Positions 23,920 to 35,808 of a DNA stretch of 64,000 bases are shown here, in pieces. Position numbers and translations under genes: made by a program. Source of the stretch: Rhizophagus irregularis (Eukaryota > Glomeromycota > Glomeromycetes > Glomerales > Glomeraceae); assembly GCF_026210795.1 (NCBI RefSeq), contig NC_089429.1:434001-498000 (forward strand), in the 5' to 3' direction. Position 1 is the stretch's first letter; every line of letters begins with the position of its first letter. Below the pieces are notes generated by a model. The model had not been told where the DNA came from, searched no databases, and was given only the letters and a program-made list of their open reading frames with translations.

Positions 23920-24999
23920 CTAGTGAATCTTTAAAGAAGCGTAATTAATTCCTACTAATTCCGCATTTTCAAAGTCCGAAAAGTTTTTAATTTCAATAAC
24001 GGAAGATAAAATAGTCTTAACGTAAAAGTACATGGCAGCATAATAAGGTAAAAAGAATGGATTATATATTTTATCTATTTGAGATAAAAAAAAAGACATT
24101 TTAAGTAAGAATAAAGAAGAGAACATGGAATAAAGTTAAAGACTTACAGAATGTGTCACCAGCTTTATATTGTTTTTGTATCTTAAGATCATCTTGGTCT
24201 ACCGTTAAATTTGTATTGAGGTAATATATGATAATTCCTGTAGTTATAAACGAGTAAATGGCTAAACCTAATCTATGTAAATGTAATCGAGTCCATTTTT
24301 TAAATCCAATAAATTTATTCGGAATCGTTAAAAGATCAATCCGACTATTTTCTTTAAAGAAATAACACACAAGAAATAATGGAGAATTCCACAAAGCAGT
24401 GAATGTCGCGGGATATCCTTGGCGTTTACATTCTATGAACAATAAGAATGCTAATATCGAAACAAAGGCTAGATATAATAATGATCCACCCACTAAACTC
24501 CAAGATAAAATGGATGTAGCACACACATCAAGATTAGATTGAGCATGTTCGGAATTACATCCTTTAAAAAATAGAATGCTCAAGGCATCGTCCGTTCCGA
24601 TGTTTTTAGCGGCACTAGACACTATGTGGTAGCCGAAAAGTCCGGCATTACTAATAAACAACTGTAAACATAAAAAAAGTTATTCCTGAATCGAAATTCT
24701 ATAAAGATTTCTTAGAAGAACTTACTTACTTCCCAATATGGAACAATCCTATTAATTATTTCCCCCTGTGGTATCACACGTCCTATTTCTGGTGACCTAT
24801 ACTGAAAACCTTTAGAATCAGTACCTGAGACTAAAGGTTTCTTGGTCGAATCATATTCTGACATTTTGCTTGGAACGTTACTAGAACTAGATTGAAAATA
24901 TGAGCTTGACTGTGCATCTGTTTGGAGTCTATTATTATAAGAATCTTCTGTATAAGCTCCATAGCCACCTTTCGGATAATTCCGTTGTTGGCTGTCCAT
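23920..24999 (-). CDS. Unknown multi-pass membrane protein
   Basis: Three exons: 24999-24730, 24661-24148, 24074-23920; 312 aa. I do not recognise the family. The first 90 residues are polar and disordered (Ser, Gln, Tyr, Asn; MDSQQRNYPKGGYGAYTED). From residue about 92 there are at least three hydrophobic segments: SILSWSLVGGSLLYLAFVSILAFLLFIE, SPLFLVCYFF and LGLAIYSFITTGIIIYYLN; a fourth weaker one is in the last exon (PFFLPYYAAMYFYVKTILSSV). A basic KKWTRLHLHRL loop precedes the third. Introns have phases 0 and 1 and standard GT-AG borders. The gene is divergent from calcipressin, 569 bases apart. The cysteine pair in the first extracytoplasmic loop (KGCNSEH, DVCATS) could form a disulphide. 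Confidence 0.78.
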
Positions 25000-25568
25000 A
25001 ATCGAAAGAACTGAAGAAATATTATTTTTGTACTTATTATATAAGAAGATAAATTCTAGATTTTATAAAAAGGAAGACAATAGTTTGATCCATTTTAATT
25101 TTTAATATTTTGAATAATAATATGAAAATATTTTAGTCCAAAAAAAGAATTATAAAGAAAATTTAATTTACTGTAGTAATATATAGAATACGGGGCATTT
25201 TGTCATTTTTGTGTGTCACCCGCTAAACCTAAATCGATACTTTCCGATTTAATGTATAGTGGGTATAGTGGCTTTTTTTGTTGGAAAGATCTATTGGAAT
25301 TTTGGAAAGGTTCGGCAGAATAATCGCACATAAGAGAAAAGTTTAATAGAAGATCTGTATATTTGATGCGTCAAAACGAGATAATTTATTTCTTGGCAAA
25401 ATTACTTAAACAGGTGTTATATATATATACGTCTGCATCTCTTTTTTTTTGATTACCAAAAAACAAAAAAACATTTCTTCCATATTAGTTCTTATAAGTT
25501 TACGTTTTCTTATTATTAAAAATTAATTACAATAATTACTATAAATTTTTCCTTATAAAATTTACACA
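25000..25568. promoter_or_regulatory. Divergent promoter region (membrane protein / calcipressin)
   Basis: 569 bases between two outward-facing starts. It includes a TATA-like ATATATATATACG at about 25422 and a poly-T/poly-A stretch before the calcipressin start. No defined operator was seen; function is inferred from position. Confidence 0.45.
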
Positions 25569-26434
25569 ATGCCTTGCGCTTCACACGTTTTACCTCCTCG
25601 GATTAAAATCCCAGAGATCGTTGTTACAAACACACTCATAGTTACTAATCTTGATCGAGAAGCTTTTATTCCTGAAAATCTTGCTGAACTTCGAGATCGC
25701 TTAGAACGACATGGAAAAATATATAAACTTGTGCCGATTAAGTCGTTCAATCGCATTCTTGCTATTTTTTATCAAACCAATGATGCAAAAACTGCCAAAA
25801 GATATTGCGACAGAGGAGAATTCTTAAACAAAGTTATACGTGTATATTATGGACAGGTGTGGCTTAATTCCTTTTTTTTCTTTAAAATTATCAAATTATA
25901 AATCAATTATTAACAATTTTTTGATTATATATGTAGCATACTCCCTTATATGACGAAATCGATAATTCAAGGCATCTTAATGTACCAGAGCTTGAAAGAA
26001 ATTGGCTGGTATCCCCACCTTGTTCACCGCCAGTTGGATGGACTCAAATTAAAGAAGACCGTCCTAATTCTAACACTTTAGCTGATGATTTAGTTCATGC
26101 TCTAGCGCATGCTTCTTTGAACGCAAATTATTTTAAAAATCATGATGTTGATGATTTTTCTTTAAATGATAATTTTAATCAAGTTAACAACGAGGAGATT
26201 TCTAGAATGCAAAAACCAATATTGACTGTCGTTCCATGCGATTCAGATTCCAATCAAGGCAATGCTAAAGTTCCTCTCATCCTCATTCAGGATTGGGATA
26301 ACTCGGAATCACAAGATACTAGAAAAACAAAGACACGAAATTTCAATATACAGCAAACCAAAGCACAACTTTATCCTACTTTGTTGCAACGTGCACCTAC
26401 TCCAACTCCTAGACCTCCACTCCTCTTTTCGTAA
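25569..26434 (+). CDS. RCN1: Calcipressin (RCAN-family calcineurin regulator)
   Basis: Two exons, 25569-25856 and 25937-26434 (intron phase 0); 261 aa. RCAN proteins bind calcineurin and tune its phosphatase activity. Seen: an RRM-like N-terminal domain (NTLIVTNLDREAF ... AIFYQTNDAKTAK), the family hallmark RNWLVSPPCSPPVGW (FLISPPxSPPVGW in other members) with the two phosphorylatable Ser-Pro sites, followed by EDRPN and, in the C-terminal half, VPLILIQDW and a Pro-rich end (PTPTPRPPLLF), where relatives carry calcineurin-docking PxIxIT-like and TxxP motifs. Length fits the family (about 200-270 aa). It converges with ATG11 317 bases downstream. Confidence 0.92.
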
Positions 26435-26751
26435 TTATTTAATTTTAATGTATTTATATATATATTTTTTTTTTAAACTTAGTAAATATAATTTTCGAAA
26501 TAGACAAATATTTTATGAAAGTAGAATATATATATATTAAAGCTTAGATAAATTTTCATCGTTACTTTTTTAAAATCTTTGTTTAATAGCCGGTTAATTC
26601 TGTTATACAAAAATTTATTACAAAAAAAAGTAAAAAAGAACAAATAATAAATTTAAAAATTGATTTTTTTTAAAAAGTTTCTACGTGCAAGTTTAAATAG
26701 TGATTTCTTAATAGTATTAAAAAAGATGAGGTAACCAATAAATAATAAATG
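26435..26751. other. Convergent intergenic region
   Basis: 317 AT-rich bases between the stops of calcipressin and ATG11. No gene or repeat was recognised. Confidence 0.4.
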
Positions 26752-29700
26752 TTATGATAGGTCCGAATTTGATCGAGTGTTCTCTTTGGATTCTGATTCT
26801 GATTCATTAAATGTAAACAAATTTAAAATTGAACGTTTAATTGTCGAAGAAGTATCAGGAGGTGACGAAGGTGACGATCTATGTGCAGAAGACATTGAAT
26901 AGGCACGCGTTGGCATACTTTGTATTCGGCTTCGTGTAGATACATCTGCTGTGGATGATGACATACTTAAATTTGCGTCGTTGCTCGTTGAAGTTAAATT
27001 AAGAGATGCACTCATGCGCGAAGATTTGTCAGAATCAGAACGTTTTCTAGAATGATGACTAGGTGTTGAAATATTCTGATACACTTCAGCACTTAGTGAA
27101 TAATATTTAACACCATCTGGTAATTCATAGGGATTTGTTTCCGGATTCTATGCAAATTATTAATTTCAAGCTTAGAATTTAAACCTTTGAATTAATACGT
27201 GAAATAATCAATAATTAAACAAACCTTTATATCAACTATATGTTCAGAAATATCCACAATTCGCGCGACAATCCAATCTTTATTACGAATTATCGATTCA
27301 GTAGCGCGTAAAAAGTAATGCGGACAATTAATGTTAAAAGCAGCCCAAGGTTTTGCTGTTGAATTTCGAGTAGGCAAAAATAGTGCAAGGTCGCCATTCT
27401 TAAAGCTAATGAGTATTTGAAAAATGTTAAATTTAATTGATTTATATAATAATGATCAATAAATTAAATATTTATTTGCTTACTTTCGAAACGCGATTTT
27501 GTCCTTTGACTCTTGGTAGGATTTACGATATTTATGATATTTTTCTGTCAAATAATAAATTTGGTTGAAATCAAAATTGTAAAAAATGGTTAAATAAATC
27601 TTCCATTTGAACCTACCTCTGTTTGATTTACTCTCTTCTTGATATTTCTTTGCAAGATTCTCGGCGTCCTGAGGCGTTCGTCTAATCATATCGCAAACTT
27701 TACTAAGATTCACTTTTGTTGAGAGAGTAAGAAGTGTTGTATATTTATCCTTTGGCCATTCTATTGGTTCAATCAAAGAATCGGTTGAAAAAAATTTTCC
27801 TAAATCTTCAGCATAATAGCTATCTGATAGACGTGATTCAGTTGATTTAGGATTTCCTTTTTCCTCCTCAATTGATGTTAAACTAATTAATCTATTTTCG
27901 TCATTCAAAGGTAAAGCTAATCCCATAGCACTCATCAATGTCCGAATATTAATGTAATACTCCCATAGGTATTTGCTTAATATACGTGAAAATTCTGTTC
28001 GCTCTTTCAACTTTTGTTGCGTTTCGTCTAGAGACTTTTCTAACCTGATATTAGTAACTTTAGAATTTTCGAAAAGCTGTAAATAATAATTAGTAATTCA
28101 TTAATTGATGTAGTCAAATAAATACATTTTGTAAACAATAATGTAACAAACCTGTTTTGTATCATGTAATTCCTGGGCCATGGATTTCGCTACACTACCG
28201 ACTTTTTGTATCATATTTATAGGGTTTAAATTTGTTTCTAATTTTGCCTAAATTTTAAAATATCCAAGAAAAGTTATAATGGAAAGAAACGTATAATTTA
28301 TTATGATAGTATAATTTTACCTGTTCAGTAGATTTAGATGAATCATAGGCAGTTACAATAGGCATATATTCCAGAATGGCTTCAGTGATGTTTTTGACCA
28401 ACTTTTCAACCTATTGAAATTTAAATAATATTAATAAATAAAAAAAAAACTATTATGTCGATTAACACTAACAAAATTACCTGTTCTAAAGCCTTCATTT
28501 TTTCAGCATTTTCTTGTTCAGCAAGTTTGACTCTTTCACGTGTCTTAACAAAAAAAAAAATTAATAATTTAATTTAACTAAATGTTGTTCCTAATATTAA
28601 GAACATTCACCTTATCAAGCAGTTTTTCATATTCTTCGCGAGCTGAATTCATTCTGTCGAGGTTAGCCTTCCAACTTTCAATTTCGTTAAGTAACTGTAA
28701 TACACAGATATAAGTATTTGGAAGAGAGAATTATCAAAATAGATTTCAATGATATTAAAATACTGACATTTTGCTTGTTTAATTCGTATTTTTGAATTGC
28801 TTCATCCTTTTCCTTTTGGAGTTCTTCAATCTATTTTCAAATAGGATTAGTATAATTTAGAATGTAATTATGTTAAAAAATGATGGTGATATACCTTTTT
28901 TTTCCAACGCTCTTCCACGGTTTCGATCTGTTCTTGCCCAAGCTGTTGGGCTTCTAACTCTTCGATTCTTTTATTCAACTCTGATTGGCCTTGTTTATAC
29001 AAACTTTCCTTTTCTTCAAACTGCGAATTATAATAAATATATATAATTTACTGACCATGGTTTAGTGCTTAACACAATAAATAGTGCGAAAAGGAAAAAA
29101 CCTTTAGTTTATATTCTTCAAATATAGCTTCTAATTTATTTTTTTCTGTCAAAATATCATTAAACTTCAATTCCAAGCTCGACTTTGATGCGTTTAGTAT
29201 TTCTTTTTCTTTAATAATCCATTCATTTTCTTCACGTAATTTAACACATTTCCGATCTGATTCGCGTTGGACAGTATCTAAATCCCTTATTTTTTTCTCA
29301 TATTCATCATGAAGTTTATGATTCTCTGATTTTGAATCTTGATATTTTTGTTTTAGATCCTTAATAATACTTTCCACATGTTCAGAATAAAAATTATCCT
29401 GTTCATTATTTCGAAGCTCAAGTGACACTTTTTCTAATTCGGCTATTTTTGCTTCTAATTCATCTATTTTTGCTTCTAGTTCACTTATTTTTGCTTCTAA
29501 TTCAGTTATCTTTGCTTCCAATTCATTACATCGCATTTTTGATGAATCATACAAAGTTTGTAATTCATTAAAATTTGTGTGCAAATCTTCGTTTTCTTTC
29601 ACTACAAGAGCATGTGAACTTTCAAATGTTAAAGCTTTCTCTTCAATTTCTTTTATAGCTTCATGACGTGATTCGAGTTCATTTATTCTCTTAAGTAATG

Positions 29701-32700
29701 TCTCTTTTTCATTAACAATTGCGTTGTAAGATGATTCTAAATTTTTATAACGCATTTCTAATTCATTTACTTTGTTTTCTTGCTTTTTCTTTTCGCTAAC
29801 TTCAATAGCGTATGAGGATTCTAGATTCTGATAACGCGAAAGTAATTCTTCTTCCGTTATAGAATTCTCGGATTTTGTTTGAGAATTCTTGGCTGCCTGA
29901 TAATTTTTGTGCAATATAGTTTCTAGATTTTTGATACGAGCTTCATACGCCTAATAGGTGAATAATTCTCAGTAAATTAAACACAAAATTAAAATTATGA
30001 ATTGAATTAAAATTTTTAAATAAAACCTTTATTTTCTCTTCGGCCTTGTCTAATTGTTTCGTTTTCTCAAAATACAGATCCATGTTAACATCTATTTGTG
30101 GGGCGCTATCTTCAGAAAAACTTTGTCGCGAAGCCCTTTTGGAACGACGTCCTAATTGAGATGACATTGGTACGAGCTGTGGAGTTAATGTTCGACCTAA
30201 AATTAAGAAGAATTTTTTAATATCCATTCACTTCATTATAAAAATTTATTAACATTATATAACTAATGAAATATGCCTTCAATTGATGATATTGGACGCG
30301 ATATTGTGCTGCCATTTCTGACGTTATCACTCTTTTCGGAGAGAACTATAAAAATTACCGGAAAATAAAAGTTATAATTAAGATAACAAGATACTAAATA
30401 ATAACGTGCATTTGGCTTACAATTTTTCTCTACAATACGATCAAATTCGTGATTCATTCCCTCTATTTGGCTAACCAACTTCAACAATGCTGTCTGTAAA
30501 CTTGCCAAAGAATCATTTTGCGGAGATTGTATTCGTGATGAAGCATTGAAAGTTGGAGAGCGATGAAAAGAAGCCTGAGACATTACTGTTGGACGAATTT
30601 CCTCTATAAAACTCAAAAAAGCTATTTATATAAAAAAAAAAGAATGCTATAAATCATAGTAAAGCATGAGGCGGAAAAGTAAGGGACCAGTAGATCATTA
30701 CAATGTATATCTTCTGCTGTAAAAGACGGTAATTTATCCTCTTTAATATTAGCCGTAGATATGTCGCACATAGGAGGATTATCATCTAATGCTATAAAAT
30801 TCGTCAGCAATAAAATCAATTAAATACAACTTCATGGTAAATTTTAAATTTAAATTTTTTAATTATACCCGGAATATTAATGGGAACATATTTTTTTACA
30901 TCCGTTCTATAAGAATCACGCCTCTTCTGTTCTATATTACGAAAGTGGCCCATTATCTCAGCCATTTGTTGTGCTTTTGTAAGTATAAGCTAAAAAAAGT
31001 TATGAAAAATAAATTAATTGGGAATAAATAATAATAGTAGAGTATAATAACTGGACATACATTTGAATATTCTTTTCTTCTCACAATCTCAGCAATCGTC
31101 TTTGCCTAAATTTCAAAAAGACTTCAAGTCAATAATATTACTAAACATTAAGATTAAAAAAGCGAATATAATATTTACATAAGCAATTGGCATTTGGTGA
31201 ACTTGATTTAAGTTTTTAAATTCTTGAGCTTTAGATTGAATGTCAGAATCCAATCTTCTTAACGAATCAGGAATACCAGCAATAGAAGATTCAAGACGTG
31301 ATATTTGTTGTAAACTGGATATTAATGTTGAAGTCATAGCATTCTTTAAATTTTTTAATTAAATATTTAGAAAATAGTAAATTCCAAAATAAATAAATAT
31401 ATATATATTATAAGAAAAACCTTGCACTGAACAAGAAATTTCACTTGTTCGCGAATATATTGATCATATTTTTGCATTTCTATAAAAAAAATTACAATTG
31501 ACGCGTGTAAGAACAAATTTTAATGCAGATAAAATATTATTAGATTAATGAGATATACCTGGCAAATATTCCTGTGAATGAATGTCGGAAAGATGGTCAA
31601 AAGCCTCAATTGACTTAATAGTTGTTGTGGATAAATTTTTGGTATTTGATTCAAGGATTTCTGTCACTTTACTTTGTACACGTGTGACGTCTTAAATAAA
31701 ATAATTTTTTTTTTGGTAAAAGTTTGCTTCTATTAATTTTAATAATTAATAAATTAGAAATTACCTCTTTCCAGTTTTTGAGCAATTTGTGTTAGCTTAT
31801 TATGGTATTCTCGAATATTATTTAATGCTGTTTCTATTTTAAGAAATCTGAGAGAAATATAGATTATCTAATCAATTAAACATGATTATTGAAAGATTAT
31901 GGAGTAATATGAAAATTACGTACGAGCTATCAAATTTCTTCTTTTTTAACGTATCTGTACCTGATTGTACAGCACGAACCAGAGAAGTCAACTCTTGGAC
32001 GCGATTGGAAATTTGGTCTGAAGATGGAACATGTTAATTTGGTAATAATATAATTATATGAAAGGCTAAGAAAAAACAAATCAGTATACAATAAGGAATT
32101 TACCATAGGCTTGTTTACCCTCTTTCGCCAATATTATAAGCTTGTCTTCAGCTATAAAATCAGCCAAGGTATAAGAATCTCTGTCATTCATTAAATTTCT
32201 TGCATCTTTTAACAATCCAGGGTGAATTGTGATACGCCGAAGCGTCTCAATATCAGTTGATAAACTAAAATGATTACATAATTATGAAAATTTAGCGCTT
32301 AAATATGTAATAATTATATAATAAGTTATATTATAGAAAGGTTAAAGACCTTTGAATTAGCCTGGTTTGTTTTGTTATTTCTTTTTCAGCAAATGTATAA
32401 ACATCTTCATGAGCTTCAATTATAGAACTAAATTTACAAGGTAATATTATTGAAATTATTAAATAATTTTGAATAACCATTAACTTATTGGGCGCGTACA
32501 AACCGGCAATGGGAGTTGAGATTTGTGATGGCAACATCCAATGCCATTTGCTGAATCTTTTGTTCTTGATATAGCAGTTTACAAATTCCTGCATGTTTTT
32601 CAGCTGTCTTGACGAATAACTTGACAAATAATTGAAGGAATTTAAAAGATTATTAAATGAAACTTTCAAGTCAAATTCTCGAATAACACATCTCTAATAA

Positions 32701-33462
32701 AAATGTTCACCTGTCCTTGAGAGTGATGTGTTTGAAATAAATTGACATAAGCACCACATTCTTCGGATAAATTTATGTTATTCCAAGAACCACGATTTTG
32801 TAATCTTGTAAGAATATTTGACGCCGCAGGAGCTATAATTTAACAGAAAATTAGCATTAAATGGATAAAATATTGATATAAAAACTAGTTGTAGTTTTAC
32901 CAATTATTGGAGGTTCCAGTGAAAGGCCTTCAACAAGTGGCGTTTGGTCATATGTATTGTTTACATCTAGAAGATCCCTATCGAAAAGAAATATAATGTA
33001 CTCATCCTTATAAATAATTTATTAAATTTATTAAATGTATTAATTAAAATATAATTTACTCGATCAAATTAAAAAAAAAAAATCAAGTAAAGAATTTTGA
33101 TTTTACCTTCCCAGTAGCCTTATTTGCATCATTTATCATTTCGGTTTTGAGTTGCAAGCCAAAACTTGTCATCAATATCTGTGAAGATATTGGTACACCA
33201 CCCACTTGCTCTAGCTCCGCTTTAAGGTCGCCCAAACTAGATATTAATGGATCAATCAATTTACGTTCATAAATAAAAATCATGGAACAATCAATAGTAT
33301 ATCATTATTTTAATTTAAGACTTAATCGCGAAAAAAGAGAGTCACTATAGGTTCTAACCTTCACTAAAACAACTATTGTATGAAAAAAAGTTGAAAAACA
33401 TACCTCTCAAAAGACTTTCGTACTTGAATTCGTTTCCCTGTTTCTGCCCGATAAATTTTCAT
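26752..33462 (-). CDS. ATG11: Autophagy scaffold ATG11
   Basis: I join 29 exons into a 1489-aa protein, all in phase: 33462-33404, 33236-33107, 33006-32901, 32832-32711, 32619-32504, 32427-32350, 32264-32104, 32017-31924, 31847-31765, 31690-31559, 31479-31421, 31343-31179, 31105-31061, 30989-30869, 30791-30702, 30621-30421, 30345-30277, 30196-30027, 29950-29102, 29020-28895, 28830-28768, 28694-28611, 28543-28481, 28410-28321, 28247-28152, 28076-27617, 27544-27484, 27405-27225, 27147-26752. Atg11 (FIP200 in animals) links cargo receptors to Atg1 in mitophagy and pexophagy. Seen: ubiquitin-like start MKIYRAETGKRIQV with VPISSQILMTSFGLQLK; long coiled coils; C-terminal Atg11 domain (FKNGDLALFLPTRN, PWAAFNINCPHYFL, then NPYELPDGVKYY). 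The exon 5 acceptor is uncertain by 12 bases (32619 or 32607). Exon 17 needs a GC donor. Confidence 0.93.
29432..29525 (-). repeat. 21-bp tandem repeat coding a perfect heptad coiled coil
   Basis: Inside ATG11 exon 19 a 21-base unit repeats about four times and encodes LEAKIxE (x = T, S, D, A in turn). Each unit is one heptad, so expansion or contraction of the array would lengthen the coiled coil without changing its register. Copies differ at third positions and at one residue. Confidence 0.85.
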
Positions 33463-34351
33463 AATGAACAAAAAAGAACCAAAAAAAAAAAAATAATAAT
33501 AATAAAAGGTCAAGAATCAAAAAAAATAGTTGCAGTTTTCAGAACGGCTTATAAATTACTAAATTTGAAAATCTCGGATTTTTGAAAACAATAATCATCA
33601 AGTATTCCGAAAATTTACCAAATGTAGTTTTCATACACCTTAGCGTTGCCCAAAACTTATATTCTTATATTTAAAGTTACCAAATTAGGCGAAGAACCAA
33701 TGAATTTATAAATCAACGTGACTCCAAATGAATGTTTCTGTACATTCTAAAATGTTACTTTTTCCAGTAAGTAATATAACTAAAAAAATTTATTGTTTCC
33801 TAAATAATTTTAGGTGAAATTCCGAGAATAGTAATTTTATTAGATGATGATTCATTGACAGATTTTCGAATAATCGTCTTTTTTGTGCAATATCCCGCTT
33901 TTTTTTTTCAAAAATGTAATTATTTCAAAATACCTTTTTTTTTTTAAAAAAAACGAGGTGTTGCATATTTTTAAAGTCAGCTAATTTTGAGCATTATCTC
34001 CACTTGTTTGAATAGATTCTATTTGCTAATAAGCACAAATTAGTTAATTTTTAAAGAATTCGAATTTTTAATAGGAAAGTGTCTCAGATACACTTAATAA
34101 GGTAAATATTCATTTATTTTTTTTTATGAGAAAACATTTTTGAAGAAATTAAATTAGTTGACTCATACTTGGCAACAGTGCATTAAAATATAATCTTCAG
34201 AATAAAATGTAAGAAAAGATTAAGCGACATATTAAATAAAATGTATCATTAAAAGATTAGAAAAATTTAAATTAATTAAAATTTTTCTATTATTAATTTA
34301 ATTCTGATATCCTAAAAATTTTTCCTTATAAACTTATTAAATTATCTTCTA
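33463..34351. other. Intergenic upstream of ATG11
   Basis: 889 bases between two minus-strand genes. Contains poly-A and poly-T runs near 33480 and 33900-33950, the latter able to fold as T-run/A-run. No gene was recognised; the ATG11 promoter is expected in the left part. Confidence 0.45.
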
Positions 34352-35613
34352 TTAGATATTAAATATTTCTTTTAATTTCTTTACGGTTTCACCAGGATTA
34401 TTAACAGAATGTCCTGTAACTTTAGGATGAGTATAAATTTCATAATCGTTTCCTCCCTGCGAAATAAAAGTTCATAAATTTACAAATTATTTAAAACTTT
34501 TAAAGTAAACATCAGCAATTCTTTTACCTCATAAGTTTTATCACCAAAAAAGTGAATTGTTTTAAATCCTTCAGCTTCAATATGTTTGAGACAATAAGTT
34601 TTATCCCATCCAGTAGGGAACACGTCGAAAGATATTTGTCCTCCTTTTATTTTGAATAAAGAATTAATAAAAAAATAAAAAAAATAATAAAAGATTTTAT
34701 TTTTTTTCATTTGATTGTATACCAATTGAAAATGTCAAAGAATAATCGGAGAAAGCATTTTTCAACGCTAATACGAATTTAGTTCGGATATTATGAATTT
34801 TGTCATACGCCTCGAATTCGGCCCGTTCTTTCATACTATAAAAAAGAGGAAAATAAGATACTTTATCAATATATATAATTTCTTTCAAATTCTTTTAAAA
34901 ATGATTTTCCCAACCTGCAGTTTCTTCCAATTGGTGAAACATTTATCATTCCATTTCTGAATTCTACGAAACATCCACTAAACAAAAGTAAATTTATAAA
35001 CTGAAGATATTGAACTTCATTTAATAAATATTTGTTAATCCCATCTTACCGTTTTTTTGGAAGATCAAGATCGGCGATGTACTTCAAAATGAAATTGACC
35101 AACTTAGTATATTTTTCTTCGCCTATCCATTCAATAAAACTCTAAAAGAAATATGTACATAGTAATTATTTAAACATAATGAATTCAATCATTTGAAATT
35201 TTCGACATTATACTTGAGATGCAAGCTGTTTTCCTGATCTATAAGCCGTAAGTCCATTTTCCGAGAATGCAAAATCGAATTCATTAATACCTATTAAGAA
35301 AGTTAATTAATTCCAATTATTTGGAGAAAAAAAAATAAAATATTTCTACATACAATTTGGGCCAAGTTGTTCTAATTGCTTCGAAATATCAGAACCGCCA
35401 ACGAAACCAATAACAACCTTCTTTTTCAAAGCTTTAAGTATTTCTGTGACTTCGGGTGTCACGTCCTGTAATTAAAATAAACTAGCCTTTAACTAATGAA
35501 TTTAATTTTTTTAAAAAAGGAATTTAACTAACCCTACGAGCTGGAGTCAAAGTACCATCCACATCAAACAAAACAATAGTATCAGGATGCTCACGATCTT
35601 GCCAATCTGCCAT
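34352..35613 (-). CDS. SEC53: Phosphomannomutase
   Basis: Eight exons: 35613-35533, 35465-35354, 35290-35214, 35141-35050, 34977-34915, 34835-34723, 34643-34528, 34456-34352; 252 aa, the usual size. It converts mannose-6-phosphate to mannose-1-phosphate in the cytosol, feeding GDP-mannose for N-glycans, GPI anchors and cell-wall mannan. Seen: the HAD motif [11 protein letters not shown] with nucleophile Asp17 and acid Asp19, [15 protein letters not shown], the cap-domain substrate block [16 protein letters not shown], and [14 protein letters not shown] with [15 protein letters not shown] for magnesium binding. Divergent from the RING gene with only 195 bases between starts, so a shared promoter is likely. 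Confidence 0.97.
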
Positions 35614-35808
35614 TATAGAAACGGAATAAAAGAAAATTAATTTTTACATTTGTGATCTACATAAATATTTTTTTTCTGCTACACAAGACAATTTTATTTT
35701 AGAAACAAATAAAAGTGCATCATATTTGTTTGTGTTACCAAATTGACTATTAACCTTATTAATATTAATATACAGCAACTTTAAAATTACGTAAATTTAT
35801 TTTTACTA
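35614..35808. promoter_or_regulatory. Short divergent promoter (phosphomannomutase / RING ligase)
   Basis: 195 bases between outward-facing start codons must hold both promoters and 5' leaders. No strong TATA or CCAAT element stands out; AT-rich runs only. Confidence 0.5.

Noticed and set aside
33376-33585. Open frame opposite the first ATG11 exon
   Set aside because: Antisense shadow with poly-Lys run; the ATG11 start exon explains the region.
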